In this document: positions 1 through 8,530 of the stretch, in pieces
Layout of the letters: each line of letters opens with the position of its first letter
How positions within the stretch are numbered: the stretch's first letter is position 1
Source of the DNA: an uncultured Gammaproteobacteria bacterium
Lineage (GTDB): Bacteria > Pseudomonadota > Gammaproteobacteria > Pseudomonadales > Pseudohongiellaceae
Length of the DNA stretch: 32,122 bases
Assembly (NCBI GenBank): GCA_913058135.1
Contig: CAJXPR010000037.1
Span: 1-32,122, forward strand
Reading direction: 5' to 3'
Program-made: the position numbers and the translations under genes
Notes under the pieces: model-generated
Databases searched by the model: none
The model's input: the letters and a program-made list of their open reading frames with translations, nothing else
Told to the model about the DNA's origin: nothing

Positions 1-49
1 ACGAGATTTCTGCCTGTCTCGTGGGCTCGGAGATGTGTATAAGAGACAG
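1..49. other. Untrimmed Nextera i7 sequencing adapter
   Basis: Reading 5'->3', the first 49 bases are the tail of the Illumina i7 index primer, an 8-base index (reads AGGCAGAA on the opposite strand, the N703 index), the Nextera read-2 adapter and the 19-base Tn5 mosaic end AGATGTGTATAAGAGACAG at 31-49. Genomic sequence starts at base 50. The same 49 bases occur reverse-complemented at the other end. This is library-preparation sequence, not part of the organism. Confidence 0.98.
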
Positions 50-1095
50 ATCAGGGCCTGAACGCTGCGGGCACCTGGAACCTGCAACGTATTTTCCGTG
101 ACGACCTGGCCGGCAACCTGGCGGTGGACACGGATGGCAACGGCAGTTTTGACAGCCTGGCCCTGATGGATGTGCTGCACACGCAAGTGCTTAACAAGTG
201 CGACGCGCTGGACGGCGTGCGGGATGGGCTGGTGAGCGACCCGCTGGCCTGTACCTTTGCGCCCGCAGCAGATCTCGCTGGTCTGATGTGCCCGCCCGAC
301 AGTGCCTCCGACCAGTGCTTCACCCAAGCCCAGTTGCAGACCATCAGCGACTTCTACAACGGCCCGCGTGATGATGCCGGGCGCCAGGTGTATCCAGGCA
401 AGATGCTGGGCTCCGAACCGCACTGGGCGGGTTACTATATCCCCTGGCAGGGTAATAACATGGCACCTGGCAAACTCACCGGCGTCGCCGGGGATCATAT
501 GAATTATCTGTTTTACGAAGTAGATCCCGGCATCGCCGTGCCCGACCTGAGCGACATTGACTATGAACCGGATACCGATGCCATGATCCCCGAATTCCAC
601 TGGTTTCACTGGGACATCAATGATTTCCATTCAGGCGCCGGCGATCTGATGAAGTCCATCACCGACGCCAATGATCCCGACCTGCACCGCTTTGTCCGGC
701 GCGGCGGTAAACTGATCCTCTACCATGGCCTGATGGATACGCTGATCGTCGCGACCGACACGATCGACTATTACCAGCAAATAGTTGACACCACGTTTGC
801 CGGCAGCCTGGCCGAGGCTCAGGCGCACGCGCGCCTTTACCTGGCACCGGGTATGGGCCACTGCGCCGGCGGCCCGGGCCCCAATAATTGGGACAAACTG
901 GCGCCATTGGTCGACTGGGTGGAGAACAGCCGTACGCCGGACAGCATTACCGCTACCCATGAAACGGACGGCCTGGTGGATAATGAGCGACCGCTGTGCA
1001 CGTATCCGCAACAGCCGCGTTATGTCGGCCCGGCAGGCGGCGCGGACGAACCTGCCAACTGGGTGGCGTCTAACTTTGAGTGCCGTCTTCCATGA
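50..1095 (+). CDS. Tannase/feruloyl esterase family protein, 5'-truncated
   Basis: Exported serine esterase family that hydrolyses ester bonds of plant phenolics (gallate or ferulate esters) or related aromatic esters. The frame is open from the first genomic base (codons in phase with 52), so the gene is cut by the fragment end and the real N-terminus, including signal peptide and nucleophile Ser motif, is missing. Seen: the family hallmark CDALDGVRDGLVSDPLAC, which in known members carries one Cys of the disulphide that links the active-site Ser and His regions; DTDGNGSFD just before it, a calcium-loop-like stretch; YHGLMDTLI with the probable catalytic Asp; and LAPGMGHCAGG with the catalytic His and partner Cys. 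A GTG at 124 is an internal codon, not a start. Substrate cannot be told. The MOSC gene follows after 25 bp on the same strand. Family call is firm; activity is inferred from the family. Confidence 0.9.
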
Positions 1096-1120
1096 AAAAT
1101 CCTGGCGCGGGCAATAGCCG

Positions 1121-1627
1121 ATGACAGAAAAATCTCCACTTCAGGTTCTGTTCGATACCCTGCCACAGACAGGCTGCGTTGAATGGATTGGATTGCGCCC
1201 GGCACGCGATGAAGCCATGGTCGCAGTAACCCGGGTACACGCAACGCCCGATAACGGTCTGGAAGGTGATCGCTACCAGAACCGCAGGGGAGGTAGCGGC
1301 AAGCGACAGGTCACGCTGATCCAGCAGGAGCACCTTGCGACGATCGCGGCGCTGGCCCACCAACCGACAGTAACGGCGGCCATGCTGCGGCGCAATGTAG
1401 TGGTATCCGGCATCAATCTGCTCGCGCTGAAAGGCAAGACATTCCGCATAGGCGAGACACTTCTGGAATACACGGGCCCCTGCGATCCCTGCAGCAAGAT
1501 GGAAGCCCTGCTGGGCCCGGGCGGGTATAACGCCATGCGCGGCCATGGCGGCATCACGGCCCGGGTGCTTAGAGAAGGCAGCATGGCGATCGGTGACGCT
1601 GTCAACAGTGTCGAGCGTGAAAAATGA
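1121..1627 (+). CDS. MOSC domain-containing protein
   Basis: 168 aa, a single MOSC domain (the C-terminal domain of molybdenum cofactor sulfurases, also found alone as in YiiM/YuaD-type proteins). Such stand-alone proteins are thought to bind sulfur or the molybdenum cofactor and some reduce N-hydroxylated compounds, but the function of this one is unknown. Seen: GLEGDRYQ near residue 48, an RQVTLIQQEHL segment, RRNVVVSGINLL, and the conserved cysteine motif CDPCSKME (residues about 136-143), followed by GHGGITARVL. No signal peptide, so cytoplasmic. The ATG at 1121 lies 25 bp after the tannase stop with no clear Shine-Dalgarno sequence, so it may be translated from the same transcript. It converges on the next gene with a 51-bp gap holding no obvious terminator. 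Confidence 0.88.
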   Translation: MTEKSPLQVLFDTLPQTGCVEWIGLRPARDEAMVAVTRVHATPDNGLEGDRYQNRRGGSGKRQVTLIQQEHLATIAALAHQPTVTAAMLRRNVVVSGINLLALKGKTFRIGETLLEYTGPCDPCSKMEALLGPGGYNAMRGHGGITARVLREGSMAIGDAVNSVEREK

Positions 1628-1678
1628 AGCCTCCCCTCGGCTATCTTTAATGTTGTCGGTAGGTGCCGTTGACCCTGC

Positions 1679-2872
1679 TCAACGCACTTCGACCACCTGG
1701 AAGCGCATCTGTCCTTCGCCCGGCAACAGCTGTAGTTCGATTACAAAAGTTTCTGTACGGTTGCCCCAGTCAACATCCAGTTTGGGCACAGTCACCCTGC
1801 CGGACTCGGAAACAAAACGGGCGGGCGTGTCTGTGCCCAGTGGTATCGCATCAGCGCGAGTGAGCTCAAAAATCAGCGCCGCACCGTCAACCAGTTTCAT
1901 GTCGACTTCCAGCACACCCATGCCGGGCACGATAACAAATGGCAGTCGTAATACACCGGTCGGATCCGCGTAGTTCGCGTCTATAGGATTGACCGGATAC
2001 CCGAGATCGGCAAGGACCGCCACATCCAGCGCGGTGATATGGGCGCGCCCAGCCGGGCTATAACATCCGCGCATCAGGGCCTGTTTAACGATCGCAGGAG
2101 ATTCGCAATCGCCCAGATGGTAAAAATTGGTGGGCCGCCAGGTGTCGTCGTCTTCACGGGCGTGGAACAGTGGCACCTGTTCGCCGAGCAGGGCGGCGGC
2201 GGTGGGACCGGTAAACCTGAGCGGGGTCGGATTGCCGGACGCGTCGGCAATCGCGCCGTTGCCTGCCAACTGACTGAAACTGTCAAAAATGCTCATGTCG
2301 TTATTAGTCAACTTGCCATAACCCACCGTATTGGGACCTCGGCTTCTGAAGCCGTCGAAGCCAAATGCATGGCCAAGCTCGTGCATGATGATCCACACCA
2401 GGTCGGTCTTGTTGGTAGGCGCTTCCAGCAATCGGGTCTCTGGTTCCGGGTCTATCCAGTAATTGGCCAGCAGAAACGCCACGTCAAAACCCACCCACAG
2501 CTCGTAATCCTTTGTGTTCGGGTTGGTCCCCGTGCGTATGCGTGACAGTGCACTATGCTCCCAGACTTTGTGCCCGTCCGGCCGTTGCTCGAGGAAATGA
2601 CCGAGCGGACCGCTGCCACCCGCGCGCAGGACCTGCGAGCTGTTGCTGGCCTCTACATTGACTCGCAGCACCACATCGGTGTTCAGGCGTGCGCCCCACA
2701 GGCGCAACGCTGCCTGCACATTGCGCTGGAACGCCGAGTCAGGTGTCATCCAGCCTTGTGCAGCAAACTCTCCTTTGTCATTATCTACAAATCGTACATC
2801 GAATTCCGTACCCCAGGTACTGGCGGAGAATAACAATCCTGCTACTAGAACGATCCAGCGGGGTTTTGGCAT
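1679..2872 (-). CDS. Secreted matrixin-like zinc metalloprotease
   Basis: 397 aa with an N-terminal signal peptide (hydrophobic residues 6-19, likely cleavage near WGTEF). The zinc-protease motif HELGHAFGFDG is at 164-174 with His164, Glu165 and His168; it resembles the metzincin HExxHxxGxxH pattern, but the third-ligand position (174) is Gly, with Asp at 173. Downstream LMRGCYSP and ITALDVAVLADLGYP match a widespread but poorly studied bacterial exported family in which a Cys-containing loop and a conserved DLGY end precede the C-terminus. The last 85 residues look like a beta-rich appendix. ATG at 2872 is preceded by AAGGAA at a good distance. Probably degrades extracellular protein; no substrate can be named. 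It reads in the same direction as mtfA and the esterase upstream, 98 bp after the mtfA stop. Confidence 0.82.
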   Translation of the reverse strand: MPKPRWIVLVAGLLFSASTWGTEFDVRFVDNDKGEFAAQGWMTPDSAFQRNVQAALRLWGARLNTDVVLRVNVEASNSSQVLRAGGSGPLGHFLEQRPDGHKVWEHSALSRIRTGTNPNTKDYELWVGFDVAFLLANYWIDPEPETRLLEAPTNKTDLVWIIMHELGHAFGFDGFRSRGPNTVGYGKLTNNDMSIFDSFSQLAGNGAIADASGNPTPLRFTGPTAAALLGEQVPLFHAREDDDTWRPTNFYHLGDCESPAIVKQALMRGCYSPAGRAHITALDVAVLADLGYPVNPIDANYADPTGVLRLPFVIVPGMGVLEVDMKLVDGAALIFELTRADAIPLGTDTPARFVSESGRVTVPKLDVDWGNRTETFVIELQLLPGEGQMRFQVVEVR

Positions 2873-2970
2873 GATCAGAAATTCCTTAGGGTGGCAGGCC
2901 GTGGATTGGCTGCTGCATTAGATCATCACATGCTCATGCTTGCCAGACAAATTGGCGGCCGAGAGCCCCT

Positions 2971-3816
2971 TCAGACCCAGTCCCGCGGATCCACGCCATA
3001 ATACTGGTACAGTTGCTCAAAAAGTTGCGGATGCCGCTGGACCAGTGGTCCGGGTTTTTCGAAGAAGGTTTCGGTGGCAACAGCAAAAAATTCTGCCGGG
3101 TCTGTGGCGCCGTAGATATCCAGCACTTCGTCATTCACCTGATGGAAATCAGGTGTCATTGCCAGCTTTTGCAGCCTGTCAAACTCCTCACTGAACACCG
3201 CCGACCACTGTTGGTAGGCACGGCGGCTGCCCAGCAACGGCGCGCCATTGGTGGCGCCGCTCTGGTGATCCAGCTGATGCGCGAATTCATGCAGCACGAC
3301 ATTGTGGCCATCGCTGAAATCGCTGGCACCGCGCTCGACGCTTTCCCAGGACAGCACAATACGCCCGTCATTCCAGGATTCACCGGCCAGAATGTGCTCA
3401 TCATCTGACACCACTCCGTGCTCGTCGACCCCGGCATGGCGGACCATAAACTCGGTGGGGTATACCAGTATAGCGCTCAGATCGGCATAGTAGTCACCGG
3501 GACGATTCAGCACCAGCAGGCTGGCCTGCGCCGCAATACTGACGCGCACATTGTCGTCTATGTGTTGCCCGGCACAGCCGTAAAAGCGCTTGTTGGCGAT
3601 AAAGTGGGTAATGCGGTTCTGCAGAGCGCGTTTAACCTCGTCAGGCATGCGCGGATAAAAGGGCAGGCGCTGTGCGATGATCGTTTCCCAGGTAGCGGGA
3701 AAGGGCTTGCTGTCCAGCCGTCTGCGGCGCCAGACCGGCACCGCAAACAGCCACAGCGCAACCGCTACCACGAGTAAAAACAACGATGCAATGATCAGTT
3801 TACTGGTCAGGTCCAT
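2971..3816 (-). CDS. mtfA: MtfA-type zinc peptidase, membrane-anchored
   Basis: 281 aa. In E. coli MtfA binds and inactivates the glucose repressor Mlc and has aminopeptidase activity; homologues are widespread in Proteobacteria. Seen: one N-terminal membrane segment (about residues 7-28) followed by basic RRRR, so the catalytic part is predicted to face the cytoplasm; FYPRMPDEVKRAL, the usual start of the family domain; the zinc site HEFAHQLD at 176-183 with His176, Glu177, His180; and EFFAVATETFFE at 242-253, which carries the conserved downstream acidic residues. No mlc/ptsG homologue is nearby, so a role in Mlc control cannot be claimed here. It ends 98 bp before the secreted metalloprotease and starts 47 bp downstream of the esterase stop; the three may share a transcript. 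Confidence 0.88.
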   Translation of the reverse strand: MDLTSKLIIASLFLLVVAVALWLFAVPVWRRRRLDSKPFPATWETIIAQRLPFYPRMPDEVKRALQNRITHFIANKRFYGCAGQHIDDNVRVSIAAQASLLVLNRPGDYYADLSAILVYPTEFMVRHAGVDEHGVVSDDEHILAGESWNDGRIVLSWESVERGASDFSDGHNVVLHEFAHQLDHQSGATNGAPLLGSRRAYQQWSAVFSEEFDRLQKLAMTPDFHQVNDEVLDIYGATDPAEFFAVATETFFEKPGPLVQRHPQLFEQLYQYYGVDPRDWV

Positions 3817-3863
3817 GGATTGCGCTGTCTGCTCCGCTCACCGGTCTTGCTCGAACACATCTG

Positions 3864-4916
3864 TCAGCGAGCGGCCGTCTGCAATTTGCCGCCTTTGGCG
3901 GCCGCCATCAACTCGATGATGCGCCGGGTTACCTCAGGCTCCAGACCTTCGGTATGCCCCTTGTCCAGCCGCACAACGTCAGCGACCACGCGGTCATCAG
4001 TGCACGCAGGGTACGCAAACACATCTGCGGTACCTGGCGCGGCTTCACGGCCCCAAACCGGATAACCGGCACGACCGGTGTCATAAATCCAGCCCGGCTG
4101 AGTATCAACGACCTGGCTGTGCTCCCGTGCTTCACACTGATAGCGTTCGGCCCAGGGCGAGGTATCCGGCAATGACTCGATCTCGTACTCGCCAATCGCG
4201 AAGATATGCGAGAAGTCACAACCCGGCAACGTCTCTTCAGTGTTACCACGGGGTCTTGGCGGCGGTGGGGAGCCATCGGCCAGGGGCGGCCCGAAACTGT
4301 CGACAAACGGTGCCTGGCCAATACGGCCACCGGACAGACTGAGCATGCCATCGACCTTGTCGGCGAAGAACTCGCTGCACACCAGGCGACGTGAAGTCAT
4401 GCCGCCCTGGCTATGGCCAGCCAGCCAGAACGACTTGATGTTCTCTGCCCCGAAAGCCGCAGTGACCTGATTGGTTATCGCCTGCAGGTAGGCGTCATCG
4501 GTTTGAGGTGTCCACACCCGCACGCCGCTGCCACTGCCCATGGACGCCGAACCGGCAGCACTGGGTGTAGCAACCACCAGGCGGTACTCGTCCTTGTAGT
4601 CCATGGCCGGGAAATAGTGCCGTTGCCAATTGGCAATAGAGCCGGCACCGTGAATATTGAGGATAAACATCACGTCCTCGCCCGGCTGCAGATCGCACGG
4701 GTAGTCCAGAAAATACTGCCGACCACTTTCCGGCTCGGTCACATTGCCGGGCGCTGCAGTCTTGGCAGCGCAATCACCGCCCGCGCAGTGCATCGGTGGC
4801 GGTGTTTCACATGCCACACCCAATACATCAGCCGCCAACGCAGTATGGCTGATCAATAACAAACACAGCGCCAGCGCACTGCTGCCTGATCGGCGCAATC
4901 CGACTATTCCGTTCAT
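3864..4916 (-). CDS. Exported alpha/beta-hydrolase (PHB depolymerase/feruloyl esterase-like)
   Basis: 350 aa from the chosen ATG at 4916, which has a G-rich Shine-Dalgarno sequence (GAGGGGGGA) just upstream; an in-frame upstream start at 4997 would add 27 residues without a signal peptide and is rejected. Signal peptide at about 1-29 ending TALAADV. Seen: LNIHGAGS (oxyanion loop, 87-94), nucleophile elbow AGHSQGG with Ser169, and DKGHTEGL with candidate catalytic His321; paired cysteines in CETPPPMHC and GGDCAAK suggest a disulphide-bonded exported enzyme. The fold is that of the LpqC/PHB-depolymerase-like esterases; substrate unknown, possibly another aromatic ester or a polyester. A proline-rich stretch at 216-222 (SPPPPRP) sits in a lid-like insertion. 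Confidence 0.8.
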   Translation of the reverse strand: MNGIVGLRRSGSSALALCLLLISHTALAADVLGVACETPPPMHCAGGDCAAKTAAPGNVTEPESGRQYFLDYPCDLQPGEDVMFILNIHGAGSIANWQRHYFPAMDYKDEYRLVVATPSAAGSASMGSGSGVRVWTPQTDDAYLQAITNQVTAAFGAENIKSFWLAGHSQGGMTSRRLVCSEFFADKVDGMLSLSGGRIGQAPFVDSFGPPLADGSPPPPRPRGNTEETLPGCDFSHIFAIGEYEIESLPDTSPWAERYQCEAREHSQVVDTQPGWIYDTGRAGYPVWGREAAPGTADVFAYPACTDDRVVADVVRLDKGHTEGLEPEVTRRIIELMAAAKGGKLQTAAR

Positions 4917-5071
4917 GGTTCCCCCCTCAGAATTAAAGTACAGCTGCTCTACTCTACAAAGTTGCACGCTGCAAACCAGTAGCCTACTCAGTTGCACTCT
5001 ACACAGCAGGGACCTGCCACGGTAGCAATAAATCGTCAGTCAGCTGTAATGTTGCGACCACTGACCACGCG

Positions 5072-5158
5072 CTAGAATATCAGCGCAAAAAATCCGATCA
5101 CGACAAGCAGGCCAATAATAAAAATAATGCCTACTGCACTACCCAGAAACTTCAACAT
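5072..5158 (-). CDS. 28-aa single-TM small membrane protein (candidate)
   Basis: Very short ORF: ATG at 5158-5156, 28 codons, TAG at 5074-5072. The product begins MLKFLGSAVG and then is almost entirely hydrophobic (Ile/Leu/Val/Phe/Gly) to the end, with one Lys near the N-terminus, the usual look of a bacterial one-helix microprotein. What makes it credible is a consensus Shine-Dalgarno sequence GGAGGTGG at 5168-5161, 5 nt from GGAGG to the ATG. It lies upstream of the exported esterase on the same strand (155 bp) and divergent from the PLDc_N gene. No family recognised and no function proposed. The main alternative is that it is a chance ORF. Confidence 0.6.
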   Translation of the reverse strand: MLKFLGSAVGIIFIIGLLVVIGFFALIF

Positions 5159-5255
5159 ATCCACCTCCAATTTGTGGTTTCCTCTCGCGGGTCCTGATCA
5201 GTATTACATAGCTGTCAGCCAGACCTCAACTGACCCGGACAGCATCGCGGCGATG

Positions 5256-5292
5256 GCGGGAAGTTGTCATCCCGCGAACAGTGCAGTACGCT
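5256..5292 (+). promoter_or_regulatory. Possible promoter with overlapping inverted repeat before the PLDc_N gene
   Basis: TTGTCA at 5264-5269 and TACGCT at 5287-5292 are separated by 17 bp and would be a weak sigma-70 promoter for the + strand genes beginning at 5400. A 6-bp inverted repeat, GCGGGA (5256-5261) and TCCCGC (5270-5275), brackets the -35 element and could be an operator. The match to the -10 consensus is only 3 of 6, so this is a suggestion. The rest of 5159-5399 shows nothing else recognisable. Confidence 0.3.
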
Positions 5293-5399
5293 AGTAACTG
5301 CGGCGAGCGTTACCGGCAGGGCACTTATCCCTCCGAGTGAGCGAGCCCGGATCGTAACCGCGCTTCATAAGGAGCGCGTATCATCAGGAGGATGTACCG

Positions 5400-5588
5400 A
5401 TGGATATTCAGGTAACCGGTATTTTGGGATTACTTTGGTTGCTGGTGGTCATTTGGGCGGTCATTCAGGTCGCGCAGAGTTCCGCCAGCGGGACCGCCAA
5501 GCTTGTGTGGATTCTGCTGATGCTGTTTTTGCCCGTACTGGGCGTGATCATCTGGTTCCTGCTGGGACCCAAATCAGCCAAGTCCTGA
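5400..5588 (+). CDS. PLDc_N domain small membrane protein
   Basis: 62 aa with two membrane helices (about 8-25 and 35-56), consisting only of the PLDc_N domain that elsewhere forms the N-terminal membrane part of cardiolipin synthases. Seen: the conserved second-helix pattern LVWILLMLFLPVLGVIIWFL followed by GPK. It has no HKD phospholipase motif, so it is not itself a synthase; stand-alone PLDc_N proteins are common in bacteria and of unknown role. The ATG at 5400 has a strong AGGAGGA at 5386-5392. The DUF4112 gene follows after 31 bp on the same strand, so the two are probably co-transcribed. Confidence 0.85.
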   Translation: MDIQVTGILGLLWLLVVIWAVIQVAQSSASGTAKLVWILLMLFLPVLGVIIWFLLGPKSAKS

Positions 5589-5619
5589 CAGTCTGACAAG
5601 CCACGGAGGGGGAATCAGA

Positions 5620-5979
5620 GTGCCACAGGAAAATCTTTCTTCCGCTGAAAATTTCAGCCGGCTGATGGATCAGGCTATCCGGCTACCGGGCGGTTTTCGC
5701 ATCGGTCTGGATGGCATAATCGGTCTGATCCCCGGCGTCGGGGACGCGGCCACAGGCCTTGCCTCGTTGTGGTTGCTCAATGAAGCTCATCGACAGGGAC
5801 TACCCAAAAGTGCGCTGATGCGCATGGGCGGCAATATCCTGATCGACACGACGCTGGGCGCCATCCCGGTGGTCGGCGATGTTTTCGATTTTTTCTGGAA
5901 ATCCAATACGCGTAATCTGCGGATCATTGAAAAGCACCGACTTAAACAGGCCAGGGCAGAATCTCGCACAGCCCGTTAA
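5620..5979 (+). CDS. DUF4112 domain-containing protein
   Basis: 119 aa, matching the DUF4112 family of small proteins of unknown function. Seen: LDQAIRLPGG-like opening with RIGLDGIIGLIPGVGD (about 27-42), a hydrophobic segment that runs to ASLWLL, then a second GAIPVVGDVFDFFWKSN (about 79-95) and a basic tail. The repeated IPGVGD/IPVVGD motifs are the family signature. It starts with GTG at 5620, supported by GGAGGGGGA at 5605-5613. It follows the PLDc_N gene and ends within the stop codon of the opposing gene: the four bases TTAA at 5976-5979 hold the two overlapping TAA stops, one per strand. Probably membrane-associated; function unknown. Confidence 0.88.
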   Translation: MPQENLSSAENFSRLMDQAIRLPGGFRIGLDGIIGLIPGVGDAATGLASLWLLNEAHRQGLPKSALMRMGGNILIDTTLGAIPVVGDVFDFFWKSNTRNLRIIEKHRLKQARAESRTAR

Positions 5980-6479
5980 GGCACCGGTAATTCCTCATCG
6001 GGTTCGTCGGTCGGCAGCGTCTGCGAGTAGTCCTCAATGATGCTATCCACCACGACGCGGAACGACGGCGAGTAGTTTTGTCGCGTGGCCACCCAAATGC
6101 TGCGTACCATCTCATTACGCATGGTGGCTCGCCAGCGAGTCAGTCGAGGCTCAAATTCATCACGATCAAACAGACCCTGCTGATATTGGTAATACGAGTT
6201 TTCCCATTCCCGCCAGACCCCGGCCAGAAAGTAAGCATGCATCATGCGCTCACCTGGCTCCAGCGGCAGGTTGGCATTGACCTTGGCAAGTGTGTTGCTG
6301 AGATCGGCTTCCGTAGCCACCCACTCCGAGAACATCATCTGTTTCTCCGAAATGGAATCGCGCGTCTGCGATTTCATCATTTCGGTGTTCTGGCGAATCT
6401 CCACGCCAAGAAACAATATGCCCATGATAACGGCAATGCTGGTCGCAAGATTCAGCCAGTTGGTCACGTGTTTACTCAT
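5976..6479 (-). CDS. Hypothetical single-TM protein
   Basis: 167 aa from ATG at 6479 (MSKHVTNW). A TTG 33 bp further upstream is in frame but less likely. One membrane segment at about residues 9-28 near the N-terminus, then EIRQNTEMMKSQTRDSISEK and a soluble, acidic helical domain ending DEPDEELPVP. The layout (short N-terminus, helix, GVEIRQNT start of the soluble part) matches a large group of proteobacterial hypothetical proteins of 150-200 aa usually without a name. No catalytic motif is visible. Its stop overlaps the stop of the DUF4112 gene. It lies downstream of ilvD on the same strand with a 56-bp gap, so it may be read through from ilvD. Confidence 0.75.
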   Translation of the reverse strand: MSKHVTNWLNLATSIAVIMGILFLGVEIRQNTEMMKSQTRDSISEKQMMFSEWVATEADLSNTLAKVNANLPLEPGERMMHAYFLAGVWREWENSYYQYQQGLFDRDEFEPRLTRWRATMRNEMVRSIWVATRQNYSPSFRVVVDSIIEDYSQTLPTDEPDEELPVP

Positions 6480-6535
6480 GCAAGGTTCCACTATCGGGTC
6501 GTTCAGGGCCAAACGCCATCAGCCGCACCAAGGTG

Positions 6536-8386
6536 TCAGTCAAGTTGGGTAATGTCCCGCACCGCACCTTTGTCGGCGCTGGTGGTCAGTGCCGCATAGG
6601 CCTTCAACGCGGCCGTTACTTTACGCGGACGATCTTCAACAGGCTTCCAGGCCATCTTGCCTTTTGCGCACATGCCGGTGCGCCGCTGCGCCAGCTCTTC
6701 ATCACTGACTGCCAGCTGAATGCTGCGACCGGGGATGTCGATTTCGATGATATCGCCTTCCTCAACCAACGCAATGGCACCGCCCTGCGCCGCCTCAGGC
6801 GAAGCATGGCCGATTGACAAACCGGACGTACCCCCGGAGAAGCGACCGTCTGTGAGCAAGGCGCAGGCCTTGCCCAAGCCTTTGGATTTCAGGTAACTGG
6901 TCGGGTACAGCATTTCCTGCATGCCAGGACCACCCTTCGGCCCCTCGTAGCGGATGATGACAACATCGCCGGCCTTGATCTGATCGCCCAGAATAGCCTT
7001 GACCGCGCTGTCCTGACTTTCAAACACGCGTGCTGGTCCGCTGAAGGTAAAAATGCTCTCGTCAACGCCGGCTGTTTTGACAATACAACCGTTCTCGGCG
7101 ATGTTGCCATACAGAACCGCGAGTCCACCTTCCTGGCTGTATGCCCACTCAATATCTCGAATGCAACCCTGCTGCCTGTCATCGTCCAGGGTGTCCCAGC
7201 GGGTGGACTGACTGAAAGCAGTCTGTGTAGGTATGCCGGCAGGACCAGCGCGGAAAAACTGTTTCACCGCTTCGCTGGCATTACGCTTGATGTCCCACTG
7301 CTCCAGTGCCGCCAGCATGCTGTCGCTATGGATGGTGGGCACGTCGCTGTGCAACAGGCCCGCTCTTTCCAGCGCACCCAGAATTGACATGATGCCTCCG
7401 GCACGGTGCACATCCTCCATATGATACTTTGGCGTGGAAGGTGCCACCTTGCACAGTTGCGGCACTTTGCGCGACAGACGGTCGATGTCTTTCAGCGTGA
7501 AATCGAGTTCAGCTTCCTGCGCTGCTGCCAGCAGGTGCAAAATGGTATTGGTGGAACCACCCATGGCGATATCGAGCGACATGGCATTTTCGAAAGCCTT
7601 GAAGCCGGCAATACTGCGCGGCAATACGCTGGCATCGTCCTGCTCATAGTAGCGCCGGGTAATATCGACGATGGTGCGACCTGCCTGCAGGAACAGCTCG
7701 CGGCGATCCGCGTGTGTCGCGAGTGTCGAACCGTTGCCTGGCAGGCCCAGGCCGAGCGCCTCCACCAGACAGTTCATGGAATTGGCGGTGAACATGCCGG
7801 AACACGAACCGCAGGTCGGACAGGCAGAGCGTTCATACTCGGCAGCCTGCTCGTCGCTGACACTGTCATCGGCAGCCGCGACCATGGCGTCCACCAGGTC
7901 CAGCTTGATGACCTGGTCGGCCAGCCTGGTCTTGCCTGCCTCCATCGGCCCGCCGGATACAAAGACCACCGGCACGTTCAGACGCAGCGCAGCCATCAGC
8001 ATGCCGGGAGTTATCTTGTCACAGTTGGAAATACACACCAGCGCGTCAGCGCAGTGCGCATTGACCATATACTCAACCGAATCAGCGATGATCTCGCGCG
8101 ACGGCAGACTGTACAGCATGCCGTCATGCCCCATTGCAATACCGTCATCGACGGCAATAGTGTTGAACTCTTTGGCCACGCCGCCGGCCTTTTCAATCTC
8201 GCGCGCGACCAGTTGCCCCATATCCTTGAGATGAACATGGCCCGGTACAAACTGGGTGAAGGAATTGGCAACGGCAATAATGGGCTTGCTGAAGTCTTCG
8301 GTTTTCATGCCCGTGGCCCGCCACAGTGCGCGCGCCCCACTCATATTGCGGCCCTGGGTCGAGGTATGGGAACGGTATACTGGCAT
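6536..8386 (-). CDS. ilvD: Dihydroxy-acid dehydratase IlvD
   Basis: Catalyses dehydration of 2,3-dihydroxy-3-methylbutanoate (and the isoleucine counterpart) to the 2-keto acid, the third common step of valine/isoleucine synthesis. 616 aa from ATG at 8386, the same length as E. coli IlvD; AGGAAGGA lies just upstream, which decides this start over an ATG 30 bp earlier. Seen: [12 protein letters not shown] with Cys122, [12 protein letters not shown] with Cys195, [16 protein letters not shown], and near the C-terminus [14 protein letters not shown]. Position 49, which is Cys in the [2Fe-2S] class, is Gly, so an oxygen-sensitive [4Fe-4S] enzyme of the E. coli type is expected. No other ilv gene is nearby. 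Its leader carries direct repeats (separate entry). Confidence 0.97.
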   Translation of the reverse strand: MPVYRSHTSTQGRNMSGARALWRATGMKTEDFSKPIIAVANSFTQFVPGHVHLKDMGQLVAREIEKAGGVAKEFNTIAVDDGIAMGHDGMLYSLPSREIIADSVEYMVNAHCADALVCISNCDKITPGMLMAALRLNVPVVFVSGGPMEAGKTRLADQVIKLDLVDAMVAAADDSVSDEQAAEYERSACPTCGSCSGMFTANSMNCLVEALGLGLPGNGSTLATHADRRELFLQAGRTIVDITRRYYEQDDASVLPRSIAGFKAFENAMSLDIAMGGSTNTILHLLAAAQEAELDFTLKDIDRLSRKVPQLCKVAPSTPKYHMEDVHRAGGIMSILGALERAGLLHSDVPTIHSDSMLAALEQWDIKRNASEAVKQFFRAGPAGIPTQTAFSQSTRWDTLDDDRQQGCIRDIEWAYSQEGGLAVLYGNIAENGCIVKTAGVDESIFTFSGPARVFESQDSAVKAILGDQIKAGDVVIIRYEGPKGGPGMQEMLYPTSYLKSKGLGKACALLTDGRFSGGTSGLSIGHASPEAAQGGAIALVEEGDIIEIDIPGRSIQLAVSDEELAQRRTGMCAKGKMAWKPVEDRPRKVTAALKAYAALTTSADKGAVRDITQLD

Positions 8387-8417
8387 GTCGGCATCCTTCC
8401 TGTGGTATGCATTCAAG

Positions 8418-8480
8418 TGTGCGGAAACTGTTCACAATTGTGCGGAAAACCATGCCATGACGGAAGTGAAATATTGTCAA
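8418..8480 (-). promoter_or_regulatory. ilvD promoter region with 21-bp-spaced direct repeats and a palindrome
   Basis: On the - strand a perfect -35 TTGACA lies at 8480-8475, with TGGCAT (3 of 6 matches to the -10) 17 bp on at 8457-8452. Immediately downstream the 10-mer TTTCCGCACA occurs twice (8448-8439 and 8427-8418), exactly 21 bp apart or two helical turns, and the perfect palindrome CACAATTGTG (8433-8442) overlaps the first copy. Repeats in phase on one face of the helix look like an operator for a dimeric regulator. No leader peptide rich in Ile/Val/Leu and no attenuator was seen. Confidence 0.4.
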
Positions 8481-8530
8481 TCAAGTATTGCGATATTCGC
8501 AACGAAGGAGCCGAATCAAGCCAGCAATGA

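Noticed and set aside
3889-3903. GCCGCC-TTT-GGCGGC hairpin as a terminator
   Set aside because: It is inside the coding region of the esterase near its 3' end and has no T-run; explained by the Ala/Lys/Gly codons there.
7406-8530. 374-codon open frame on + opposite ilvD
   Set aside because: Antisense shadow of ilvD, which matches the family across its whole length.
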